64,000 bases of DNA from positions 434,001-498,000 of the forward strand of contig MU270047.1 of the NCBI GenBank assembly GCA_021432635.1, read 5' to 3'. Every line of letters starts with the position of its first letter. The first letter of the stretch is position 1. Position numbers and translations under genes: made by a program. A model generated the notes under the pieces. That model ran no database searches, had not been told where the DNA came from, and saw only the letters and a program-made list of their open reading frames with translations. This stretch comes from Thozetella sp. PMI_491 (taxonomy: Eukaryota > Ascomycota > Sordariomycetes > Chaetosphaeriales > Chaetosphaeriaceae). Below, piece after piece: positions 1 through 11,187 of this stretch.

Positions 1-1682
1 TCTACTCCAGCGCCTGTCCAGCCTCGCTGCCCAACCCGGCCGAGGTGGGGTGACTCGGCAGGGCTTCGACTCATGTGCGCAGGGATACTGTGACTCAACT
101 CCGGCGTGCATATTCTTTGGTCTCCCTCAGTTAGCAGCCTATTCTGGTGTTCGTTCATATGGGTTGTGCACCCAAGTTTCGGTCTGCTTGTTCCCAACCT
201 TGCTAAGCCTGCCTCTCATCCCTGGTGGAAGGTTAGCACTGGTTGCTGTAGGCAGCCTCCTCTAGCTCTAACGAGGCCCATCGAGCCTATAGCTGGAGTT
301 GAAGGGCCGGATGCAGCCCGCCCGGACGCGCAGAGCCTTTGAATCTGCCATGCCGGACTTCTCGTTGGTGGTCTCATGCCGTCTCTTAGGCATGCAAGAT
401 TCTGTTCCTGCTTCTGAGGCTCTGTCTGAGCAACATCGCCTCGCGTCAATCTCCATCTTGCCCTCGTCCTGCTTTTTTCACCATTGGCAGAGTGTCACTT
501 GGACAGATGCGCCACGACGACACATCATGCAGGTACGTTGTTTGGCCATGGGGCCGGCACTGCGATCGAAGAATCCCATCCCGCATCGGCCGAATTACAA
601 ATGCGCGAGCCAGCATCCTGGCCTCTGAGATTGGTACGATCGGCCACGCGCAATATGTCTTCTACCTGCCTTACCTTCAATACGAAAACCGATCGGGTCC
701 GTGAGGTCCTACGAGATGCTGATGGTGTGTGGTGCACAGTCATCTGCTCCGATGTGGGGTGTGCTTTGGTGACCCTACGGCGTAGTGAGCCGCGCAGCAG
801 GTCGCCAGTCACGGGCTGGCACGGGTTGGCGGAATCCCGAACACATCTAAAGGTTGGCCACAATCAAGTCGATAGATCACATTATGGCTCGAGAGTAGCA
901 TTTTCCTTCCACAATGATGGCCCGTCGATTCTGAGCTGCATTCAGGGCCTCAGCGCCGTCGCTCAGCTTTCCTTCTCATCTTACCCTCCTTCTTTCGACG
1001 CGTGATTCCATTTCAGGACTACGGTCTAGCTCAGGTCGTGGCCGGTTCCTTGCGTGTCTAATGGACAGTTGGGCGATGGCGCAGCTGGAGGATGATTCAC
1101 CCACCCTCTTGGGACCGGGTGTCGGCCTTGGCTGGCTGTCCTATTTGGCCCGCAACGACGTGAGACAGCAGGCTAGACTCAGGCATGGGGGATGACCTGC
1201 CTTCACCTCAGCAGGCAAGGCAAGCTCCCTGGATCTCACCGAATATGCTTGAAGACCAGGACACCACCCTGCCTCTCGGCGGGAAAAGGTGGTGGGGTTT
1301 GCCCGCCACTCTTTCTTCCCAAGTTGGGTATATAAGTTGGGCTAGTCCATGCTCAGCTCGCCTCGCATCTTGCCTATCTTTCCTTTTTGGATGTTGTACA
1401 GCATCTGCATCTGGAAGAGACCAAAAGGGTTCAAAGGCTACCTCAACCCTCTTTTAAACGTATTGCCCCCAGGGCCGGCTAGGCCGGCGCTTGACTCTCG
1501 TTATACAGAGGCGCGAAGCCTTCGCGGGTTGCCTTATCACAGCAACTTGCCCCCCGGCAAGGCCGAGCTCTCTGCTGCCTATTATATGTATGCGGCCAGG
1601 TCCATTTCTTCGACCTGCCACCGCGCTGCCTATCTACTCCTTAAAACTTAATTTCATCCATCGGTAACGTCTAGACAGCATC
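1..1682. other. Left-edge intergenic region, upstream of the first gene
   Basis: No supportable gene. Open frames here are short, lack a recognisable domain and overlap one another on both strands. The last 350 bases are probably the promoter and 5' leader of the small gene that starts at 1683, because a TATA-like element lies at 1329-1336. Confidence 0.6.
1329..1336 (+). promoter_or_regulatory. TATA-box-like element upstream of the small disordered-protein gene
   Basis: The octamer TATATAAG lies about 350 bases before the ATG at 1683. It is a close match to the TATA consensus and is in the right orientation. The transcript start is not visible, so use of this box is inferred from position only. 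Confidence 0.4.
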
Positions 1683-2477
1683 ATGCCGGCGACCAACCGG
1701 CAGCCACATGCGAGGTGGGACAACTGGCCGCCGACACAAATGCGGCTCCAGCCCAACCTTGAGCATGACGATGCCGAGATCGAAGAGTTCGATCTAGCCA
1801 TGGACCAAAACCCCATCAACTTCTTCCTTACCCCGGCCACGCCTTCTTACGAAGTCGACCTCGACATGATGGACTTCGACGCGGGCATCGAAGACTCCAA
1901 GCATCCGGCGCCTATCGTCCGCAGCGTGAGCCCCTCTAGCCTGGAGGGCCTGCGTTTGCCACCGCCGAGACCCCCTACACCACCCAAGTCACCGTCGACG
2001 CCTGACTTGGACATCGAGATGGGCTCTACGCCAGAGGACGACGATGAAGATTACATCCACTTCCTGGGATACCGGGCTGCGATTCCTGATATTCCATCCT
2101 ACGGGAAGAACATCGGAAAGTTCAAGGGGGGAGAGACAGAGGCCTATTCGACCTCGCATCACGTTTCCGCCACAGCAGACCGTGGGCGGGCCGTGTCCAG
2201 ACCAGGGCCACGGTCACTTGCATTTCCCGGGAGCCTTAGGAGCCGACCTCGGAGCTGGTCCTCTCGACAGGCATCACACTCCTGGAGAGAGCCGAGCCCG
2301 GATGTCTGGTCTATCGAAGAGGAGGCTGAAGAGGAGGCCAAGAGTGACATGTCGGAGAGCGCGATAGAAGAGGGCCATAAGGGCAGGGTGGTGAGAGCCA
2401 CGGCCATAGATGTTCCGGCTGCGAAGCCAAAGAAAAAGGTTCGGTTCGTGCTTCCCGCAAGGGAAGAGAGCGATTAA
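1683..2477 (+). CDS. Small intronless disordered protein with KKKVRF motif
   Basis: Predicted 264-residue protein with no introns. I do not recognise a folded domain. The sequence is acidic and Pro/Ser-rich: an acidic N-terminal part (residues about 25-65), a proline run with PPRPPTPPKSPSTP (about 95-110), an acidic DDDDED patch (about 118-123), an Arg/Ser-rich middle, then a Glu-rich stretch. It ends in a basic motif AKPKKKVRFVLPARE. KKKVRF fits the RVxF short motif by which regulatory subunits dock on protein phosphatase 1; whether it does so here is inference. The start is the first ATG of the frame, has an in-context CATC before it, and lies downstream of a TATA-like box. Codons prefer C or G at the third position as in the neighbouring genes, which supports real coding. 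Function unknown. Confidence 0.7.
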   Translation: MPATNRQPHARWDNWPPTQMRLQPNLEHDDAEIEEFDLAMDQNPINFFLTPATPSYEVDLDMMDFDAGIEDSKHPAPIVRSVSPSSLEGLRLPPPRPPTPPKSPSTPDLDIEMGSTPEDDDEDYIHFLGYRAAIPDIPSYGKNIGKFKGGETEAYSTSHHVSATADRGRAVSRPGPRSLAFPGSLRSRPRSWSSRQASHSWREPSPDVWSIEEEAEEEAKSDMSESAIEEGHKGRVVRATAIDVPAAKPKKKVRFVLPAREESD

Positions 2478-5391
2478 GCGCGAAATAACAAGTGCGCTTG
2501 AGGGTTGGGCGGTGGTGCGCATTTACAGGCTGCATACTCAACGGTGTTGGAGGCATCTTCCATTTTCATTTCATGGGCTGACTTGTGGGCATGGAACGGA
2601 ACAGGTTGGTTCCAGCATTGCATCCATCAAGGAGTCTGGGACTGGCATCAACGCAGCATGGCCCCAGCTCGGGGACGAAGGAAGGATGTAGGTGCGAGTG
2701 AGGTTTACGGTTTACAGAATGAACAAGCACCATGTGGGGGATCGGGCGCAGGCGGGCGGGATAACACCAACACCATAGCAACATCAGAGCACACACAGTT
2801 CAATACTTGTCACTAGCAATATCATTTACCTTTGTTTATCTCCATCAAAATATGACTTGACATCTCGCGTGTGGCCAACTGCTAAGCTTACGCACTAACG
2901 AGGTAGCGTCCGAACTAAGTCGCCGAGTGCCCACTAGAGAAGGGTCAGCAGGCGTGATCCTGAGTGGCAGCTCAGATTTGGATGATAGACTAGATAGTAC
3001 GGAGGAAGGAATGCGCTCGCCACGTTGCGCTGGTTGGCCCGTGGGGCGGTGTCAGCACTGCCTATCAAGGTGAGAGAAGAGGATCTCAGCAAAGACTGAG
3101 CCTCATCCCGACAAGTTCCAACAAGCGGAGGCTTACCGTCCTCCCTCGCCGCGCGGCGATGCTCCACGGGTGAGACGAGAATGGCCGCTATGTATTTTGA
3201 GCATACCTCCGTAGTCTACACATGTCAGGCAGTTGAGACACACGTGGAGCCACACGCTTATCAAAAGTTCCAGTCGGAGAAATCCTGTGAGCGGGAGTCG
3301 TCCTCAAGCGCACATGCATCATCAAATACCGGCGAACCTTGATTTCCTGCCACTAACAACTAGCGGCGTGCTCGTGATGACAATACGACTAGGGGTGGCG
3401 GATGGTAGGTGAGCATCCTGTTCGGGCGCGGTCCTCCTTGTGACGGCGTGCTCCTGTGGCTCTTAAATGCCGGCTGCTATACTGTCCGCCTGCAACCCAA
3501 GAGACAGCGGGTGCCGGTGTACGGCCTAGTTGCGGTACTAATTAATTCGCGGCATGATATTGCCATATTTCGCTCCACACTGCAGGCCAAATCTTGCTCC
3601 CTCAACTTTGGTACCGCAAGTCAGTGGCCCAATGATGTCAGCAGGACTGAGAGGGGAATGCGCTGATTCTGGGGCGTCTTCCCGGGCTCACCTTAATAGT
3701 AGACGTTATCACAATAAGAACCAGGATGCCCAGTGCAGTTGCTGTGGGATTGGGGTTGGAACTGCCAACGCAGCTGAACCACCCGCCAACTCTCGACATG
3801 GGAACCCAAGCCTCGAGCCTGGAACCGGCCGAGATGGCCGAAAAGTGCCATGGGCCGGACTACCACCTTAGGCCGAAGCCGAAACAGACTGAACAAACGT
3901 TGAAGATGCCGGACTAGTTCCCCGTACTATCATGGTGTATTCGGCCGGGGCATTGAACCAACTTACTTGTGCATACTGTAGTGTAGTGGCGCTACGTCGC
4001 CCGTAGGTGCATACCAGCAATGGGTCTGGCAGAGAGGCTGGACCCAATTCGTCCCCCCCCTCTCCACCCCCCGCCTCAGTAGCAGCCAAGTTGGCAGGGA
4101 ATATTATTGACCTGGAAATACATCAACCTGGTCGGTAGCCCCTACGGAGCATTTCCAAGGCCAAATCGACGATCGATCTGAAAGCAGTCCATAACCCTCC
4201 CCTCCCCTCGGCGAAGCTGGGCACGCTTGCCAGGAATAATGAATGAATGTCCGGCCAGGGAAGTCGGCGGAGAACCAAGATGAGGCGGGGACTGGCTGCT
4301 GCTGCACCAGACAATAGATAAGAAGCCACACGGTAGCCTTCAATGATGTACTGTATGTCTTGGTGCTTCACACCCTTTCCCTCCGCAGTGCCGCTTCTTG
4401 TGACCTTATTTTCGTCGCAGCCCCAGAACAGCTGATACTCGCCGCTTCGCTGACTCGCAGCCCCCCCAAGCCTGCTGCAGCCCCGCCAAGCGTCCCGCCC
4501 TCGAGCTCGAGGCCGATCCCCGCCTTGTTGATTCGCTCATCGCTACCCGGGCCACCCCCCCTGTCCATGCGCCCAAGCTCTCATCTTAGCGGGCCAAGCT
4601 GCTGGTGGCTGACAAGGGTGCTGGTCCTTGGAGGCCATTGTTTATGTCTGGGCTGAGACGACACCGTCATTGGCCGCCGCCAGCATTGGACTGGTTGCCC
4701 TCGCAAGTAGGCAAGGACGAGAAGTGCGGTGGTGGTGCATTGTCTCCCACCATCTCGTCATCACTCGCTTCCACCTCCTAGAAGCCGACATCCCAATCTA
4801 AGCGGCACTTGTGCACTTTCTGCAAGCTCCCTCTCCAGCGCTGCTGTCGGGTGTGCGCAGCTGTCGACTTCTTTGCCTTTGAAGGGGGGTTTTCTTTCTG
4901 ACGGGCGCTCGGCTGTCCCCCAATCTGATCCCTTCCCCACTCCGACCTCCCTAAACAAGGTCCAAGCAAAGCTCTTGATGACCGAACCGACTGCCTGCGA
5001 AACGACCTCTCTTTCCGGAACCAACGGGTTTTCTAGATCGCGAAACAATTCTTGGGGAGTAGCGATATTTGGGATATATTTCCAATCGGGTTGCGTGCGG
5101 TCAAGAGCATTTGGGAGAATACCGACTGCAATTATGCAGATCCGATAGGCAAGCCTCGCACTTTCCCCAACTTTTTTGTTTGTTGACTTTCGCAAGGCTG
5201 CCGGTGTGGACCTTCGCTGGTCTTCAACACGCCGACTGGCCCTCGCATGCTCGCAGCTGAAAACGAGCGCAGGACGGTTTTGGCTCCTGCGGCACGCTGG
5301 CGAGGGACACTGGCAGCCTTTTCTGTCTCTGTACTTGCATTTCGTAGCAGCAGTGCCTTTAGCTAACAGTCAGGCCATCCCAGCGCACAAG
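2478..5391. other. Intergenic region between two plus-strand genes
   Basis: About 2.9 kb without a supportable gene. A 144-codon minus-strand frame at 4761-5195 has no recognisable domain. The right half (about 4350-5390) is rich in C/T tracts typical of fungal promoters and leaders and probably belongs to the large gene starting at 5392. Confidence 0.6.
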
Positions 5392-8300
5392 ATGCCACCA
5401 CCGAAACCAAACGAGTATTCCTGGCCAGAGCCGGTTACACCCCAGCGTGTACCTGGAGGAAGAGATGGCACACCGAATACGCCGGCAAACCGCCGGGCGT
5501 CCGCCCAAGCTGGCGCGACCCCAAAGAGCGCTCCTGCTGCTGGAGCCATTGGATCGCAGAAGAAAAAGCCAGAGCCGACGTTGCTAGGCGACTTCCTCCT
5601 TGGTCGACCCTCGCCCGCGCGTGTGGCTGCACAGCGAGCCTCCAACCATCAGCGGCGTAAGACGGTCGGACTGGATGCGGCGGGCGTACGGGAGGAGCTA
5701 CGGCAAGAGATGCGCGCAGCAGCGGTGCGTAAATTACAACAACCCAGCCACGTCCGCGACCGAGTCAAGGCGTGGCAGAAGGGGAGCGTGACGGCCATGA
5801 AGACGCAAGGCGGCGGAGCGCCGGACGCCGAAGATGCAATGACGGAGCCGACCGACTTCGGCGAACAAATAGATGACGAGGAGGTCACCGAGAAGGACCG
5901 CGTGCGAATACAAATGCGACGGAAGACCAAGAAAGCGAAACCGCGCGCTGAGAATATCGAGATCCACCAAGTCGAGCACGAAGGTGACAATGGAGAGGAA
6001 GCCGGCTACAGAGACGAATATGACGAGTGGGATGAGGACGTCACTTCCGACGACCCACGGCTGAAGGTTCCTCCTAGGAAAAGGATCGTCAGTGACGATA
6101 ACTGGATGAAGCGGAGGAAAGGCCGAAGCCCCCCTCGAACAACACCCAACAAGGCGAGGCCTAAGATATCAGGGAGTCCGACGCCAATTCCCAAGGACTT
6201 TTTGCAGCGGACAGCACAGAACCCTTCTGCACAGAACAAGGTCAAGGAATGGGCAACACGAGTTGAAATTCCGAGCTCGCCAAGAGTCAAGCAATATTAC
6301 ACCGGTTCTGGCGAAACCGTGACAGTCGAGGAAGATGCCTCGAGCGTCAGAGCTGCGGACGATGGAATTCGAACAAAGCCCAGCAAGCCTGTGGGCGACG
6401 GCATCAGGGTCAAGCCCGTGAAACCGAGCAAGGCAGAAGCGGCTGATGACGGAATTCGGATAAAGCCCATGAGGATGAAAATGCTCCCAGATGACGGTAT
6501 CCGGATTCACCCCCAGAAGACCAGCCTACCCGACGATGGCATCCGAATTAGGCCCGGCCGGAAGGTTTCACGCGACGATTCGACGGTTCGTGCTGCTTCT
6601 TCTCGACGGACCTCACAAGATAGGAGCACAAGGGTGTCGAGCACAAGGCTAGATGCCTCGCCTTCTGAGGAGATCGTAGTCGTCGAGGAGGACGAGAGTG
6701 AAGTCAACACGCCGTCCAGGAAGCCTGAGAGAAGCGGAGGTTCCTCGAAGCGGAGGCCCAAGCGAAAACCTAGCGCGACAACAGTCACTCAGACAGAGAT
6801 CACCGATGCAACCTCGGAAACTGGTTCGGGAGGCGAGTCGGGCTCGTCCCACCGAGATTCGGACGCGGGGTCTCAGGAAGGCTCCTTGGTACCTCCGACG
6901 GTGCTGGGTAATAAATCACTAAAAGAGATCCCCTTTGGTTATTCGGCCTTTAGCGAGCTTGACCTACCCCTGGGCGCCGATGCACGGACGACATCAAAAA
7001 GACCCAAGGCCCAGCGAACCGCCAGCGCCGGCCTCAAGGCGGTGCCAAATGTTCTGAAAAAGGTGGTATCCGGAGCCAAGGAGATCATACACGAAAAGGT
7101 TGACCCGCCCAAACCGGTTGTGAATCAGCCTCCCAGCATTGAGTCTTGGTTAGACAAGACTGTAGATCCCTTTGTGGAGGCGCCCCCGAAGCGGCGCTCG
7201 CTAGAAAAGGAGTGGGCGAAGGAGAATAGACGGCGGTCGTCCTCTGAGATTCGACAAAAAACACCGACTGCGCAGACGGCCAGCACTGTAACAACGACCA
7301 CAGCCGAGTCTCACGATGACCAAGAGAATGCCGATCCCCAGCAAGACAAGGCGCAGGAGACGACGCCGAGGGAGAAGACTCCATCAACTCCTACCGCGGG
7401 ACTGAAAAGAAGCCGAGCGACGAGAAGCAGCTCGTCCCCCTTGAAGTCGGGTGGGCGGAGACCCTTCCGGGACATGCTGAAGGAGGTTTTCAAAGGCGAG
7501 TCTGGCGGCCATCGTATGCCCGCAATGGTATATCCTACTTGCGACAAGGATGATGAGTCCGACTTGACCCAAGAAGATGGGGAATCGGACTTCACCGAGC
7601 CTCGGCGGCGCTCATCGGGGTCTAATAAGAGGTCGCCGTCTCCTGATCCCTCGTCAACAGTCGACTCGAGCATAGACTCGGCCTCCACTAGCACTCCTGC
7701 ACCTCGGAGGAGGCCGCCGCCAACAAATGGCCTCCACGAGCTCTCGACAATCTTCTCGGAAGAAGCATCCAGTATACAGTCCGACACCATGTCATCAGTT
7801 TCCCAGTCCACCGTCACCCAGTCCACGGCTCTTACGAAGGATTCCGAGGTCTCGAGGAAAACAAGCGGCAGGCCTGGTCTTAAACGGCGCCTAACCAAGC
7901 ATTCAGATTTGGTCTCAGTCCTCTCCCTTCCAGATGACGGCCAACTAGTGCCACCTAGCCGGTCCAAGAGCATCAAGTCATCTCGCAGCATTCATAGAAA
8001 GCCTAGCAAACTGGACAAAGGAGGCATTGACGCCCTTCTCCGTGAGTTTGCAGATGATGAGCACTTTTATCAACGAGAGCTAAAGACACTCGTGGACGGT
8101 GTCATTCCTGTTCTGCTGGCCCAAGTTGTCCATCGCGACAGCCGTAGCACAGCTGCCCTCTTTGCCGAGAATGCCACCAATGCCCGCAACGAGGGAAAAT
8201 CGGAGAACCTCTCCAAGGCTGTTGTGAATATGGGCATAGCTCTCGAAAAGTTGCGTAACTACCACAAACGAGTCCCGCTCGCTGATGTCCACCAACTTTT

Positions 8301-11187
8301 TACATGGCTTGAGGCCGCAGGAGCCATCTACGACAACTACCTGGATGTTTGGAGGCTCGGTTTCCAAGATCTGATAATCAACCTTGCTCCAGCTGCTGGT
8401 AAAATGGAAGATGATGATGATTCTCTCATCAACGCCCTCCCCCGCAATGAGGAAGGTGACGTTGTCGGTGAGAATGGGGAGCGCGTTGATGTTGCCTACT
8501 TGCTCAAGAAACCTCTGGCTCGGGTCAAGTGGTTACACAAGTTCTTGAAGGTAAGCTTACTTCCCGCGCTTATGGCCATGATGAAGCTATATCCGGTCGA
8601 CAAGGGTAGAGCTGATATTTCGCTGTAGGCCGCAACACTAGCCGTTGCTACCCGCCAGGGGGACAAGGCTCTCGTCATCTACGAAGCACTTCACGAAAAG
8701 GCCCGCAAGAGACACCGAGAGGAAACTGCGCGCGTGACCGACGAGGATGCGAGCAATACAGATGCCACCCGAGCCCGTGACCTCCGGAACCTCGCCGCCT
8801 TGGACGATATTATCATTGACCACACCCGCCAGGTGGCCGCCAAGGACTCCTTCTTCCTCGATCTGCGCCATTCCAACGGCCAGCGACTCGAGTGCCAAGT
8901 CGAGTTGATCCATAGAGATAAGCCGCCAGACCCTGCGGACAAAGGAGACATCTTGATCCGCGATATCACCAACTCGCGGCCCTGGCTGCTCTTCCCCCCT
9001 ATCCCAGCCGAGATGATCTCCGCACGGAGAGGCGGTGGCCACACCCTGGTAGTCATGATCCGGGGTATCCACCGGGGACGCGAGTGGTACGAGCTCCTGA
9101 AGCTCTCCACGGACAGTGACGAGCAAATTCAGGACTGGCTCGACATCCTGGGTAGCGATCCACTCCCATTGGATGTTTCATTCGATCCAGACAGCATCAA
9201 CGCCGACGTTCCCGCTTCGCCTAAGCCAGTCGAGGTCGAGATCCCAGTTGGGGAGCGCAAGCTGCGCAAGCAGCCACCGCTGGCTCCCTTAGAGACGACA
9301 AAGACCCCTAGCCGGTATCATGCCCGGCATGCGAGCGTACCGACCACACCAACCACAGGTGTCTACTCAGAGGGTAGTGCGTCATCTCCGGAGAAGACTC
9401 CCACTCAAGAGTCCTACCTCAAGTCCCCAGGCCGGCATCCGCTCCCCGCGATTCCCACCAGCAAGGCAGATTCGCCTCGGCGCACCCCTCCCTCGAAACT
9501 AACCAAGTCGCCCCCTAACACAACGCCTTACCGCGAGGATGGGGCACCGCCTCCTCCCATTCACCGCAGCCTCGCTCCCAAATCACCCCACCACCTCACC
9601 CCACCGGTTGACCTTGGCCCTCCGTCGCGGGTCAAGAGGCGCACCTCCTCTCCGCTGAAGCATGAATACCACCCCTCCGACGTCTCTTCAGAAGAGGGCT
9701 CCGAGAGCGCTAGCGACGACTCGGATTCGGACTCGTCCAGCGACGAGCTTGAGGAAAATGAAGTGCCCGATACCGTGCCAGGGTACAGCATCAAGGACCA
9801 ACAGGAGGAGCCTTCCCCAGCGGAGTCCGTAGTCACCACGAGTAGCATCACTCCATCCAACTCAGCTTCACAGGTGGGCATGGGAGGCGCCGGAGGCGCG
9901 ACGCCAGAGAACCCGACCCAGAGGTTCGTTGCCGACGTCTCGTACTGGTCCGACAGGAAGGGGCTGTGGAAGACGGTTGGTACTACCCAGGCATCCATCA
10001 TCGTACGGCCCGGCGGCTTGGAAGTTCACCACCTGACGGCCAGCCACTCCAACCCGGCCGGTGCCCCCCTGCAGTCGTCTGGCAGTTCTGAGATCCACCA
10101 ACCGACGGACGCCGGAGCAACTGTTCCTCTGGTGGCCCTGGGTCTCACCCCGATAGTCATGATACGCCAGAGCAACGCTCTTGACCTAGAAGTTCGAACC
10201 AAGGCTCTCCCGCAATCGCTGTTAGCCAATAAAATTGACAGTGCGACCTACCGCTTCCGCGCTTCGTCGTCCAATGAAGCCCGGGCGCTTTATCAGGCCG
10301 TCCATGAGGCTAGGCTCAACAACGCCAAGTATATCGCCCTCGCCGAGGAGGCTCGTTTCCGTTCCTTTGGCGAGAACAACCAGGCGGGCGAGAACGACGG
10401 GGATGGGGACAGCTCGAGTCACCGCCGCCTCCACAGCTGGTTCGGACGCAAGAATAGCTATCGGGCCTCGACTCGCGCTCCCAGCCAGTCTCAAGGGAGT
10501 GGTTCCAGCATCTCTGCTTCTGGTTTCCTCCGTCGCATGACAGGTGGCAACACGTCCTTCGACATTGAGCAGTCCACCGTTGACAAGCAATCTCGCCCGG
10601 GCACCTCGACTGGCCTCCACGGTGCGCCCGCTAGCCTCTACACATCCAGTGGCTCTTCGTCAGGCGCTGGCACCTCGACGCCGCCTCGCTCCATCTCGGC
10701 TTCGCTCACGTCCAACTCCAAGAGCCGCTTCGAAGCCGGCTTTGCCAAGCAGTTCAACATGGACAAGCCTCTCCGTATTCGTCTGCACTACAACAACAAC
10801 CAGAGCACGCGCTGGCACGACCGGGGCGACTGCATCCTGCAGATCACGCGGCCACCACCGGGCGTCAAGCAGGAGCTGGCCGTATATCACGGGTTGGAGA
10901 AGCGGGTCATCGTCACACATTGTAGCAAGAAGGATGGCGATAGGCCACTCATCCTGCTCGACGCGGTTCTCGGCAGCGGGTGCTTCAGCATGCTCGGGAC
11001 CAAAGGTATCATGTGCAGCATCTGGGAGCACCTGCGCGACGAGGAGGGGAAGGTTGGGTATGCGCCCAAGTCGGGTAGGATCAGCGGCCACATCAACAAG
11101 TGGTGTTTCCAGTGCCAGAGCGCCGAGATGGCCCACCACATCATCGGCCTACTATCCAGCGAGGTCCCGCAGGTTATACTGGACTAG
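5392..11187 (+). CDS. Large protein with RhoGEF (DH)-like and PH-like domains
   Basis: Two exons, 5392-8550 and 8629-11187, give 1905 residues. The 78-base phase-0 intron starts GTAAGC and ends CTGTAG; its AG belongs to the in-frame stop that would otherwise end the frame. I chose ATG 5392 (MPPPKPNEYSWPEP) over an in-frame ATG at 5176 because the extra residues look like leader. Residues 1-870 are mostly disordered, basic and Ser/Pro-rich, with five DGIR repeats at about 322-390. A helical DH-like segment begins near residue 876 (EFADDEHFYQRELKTLVDG) and runs to about 1065. A PH-like segment at about 1128-1234 ends in an amphipathic helix with a conserved-type Trp (QIQDWLDILG). Further PH-like segments lie near 1485-1624 and 1753-1905. 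This suggests a Rho-type GTPase regulator or membrane/cortex scaffold, which is inference; catalytic GEF activity is not shown. Confidence 0.85.
6356..6567 (+). repeat. Five in-frame DGIR repeats within the DH/PH protein
   Basis: The encoded protein repeats a core of (D/G)DGIR(T/V/I)(K/H/R)P five times at irregular spacing: DDGIRTKP, GDGIRVKP, DDGIRIKP, DDGIRIHP and DDGIRIRP, with Lys/Pro-rich linkers. The DNA copies have diverged in synonymous sites, so the peptide and not the DNA appears to be kept. It looks like a repeated short linear motif in a disordered region; the partner is unknown. Confidence 0.75.

Noticed and set aside
4761-5195. 144-codon minus-strand frame
   Set aside because: Lies in the leader region of the DH/PH gene and shows no domain.
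5176-5391. N-terminal extension of the DH/PH protein
   Set aside because: In frame, but the residues look like translated leader; MPPPKPNEYSW is a more natural start.
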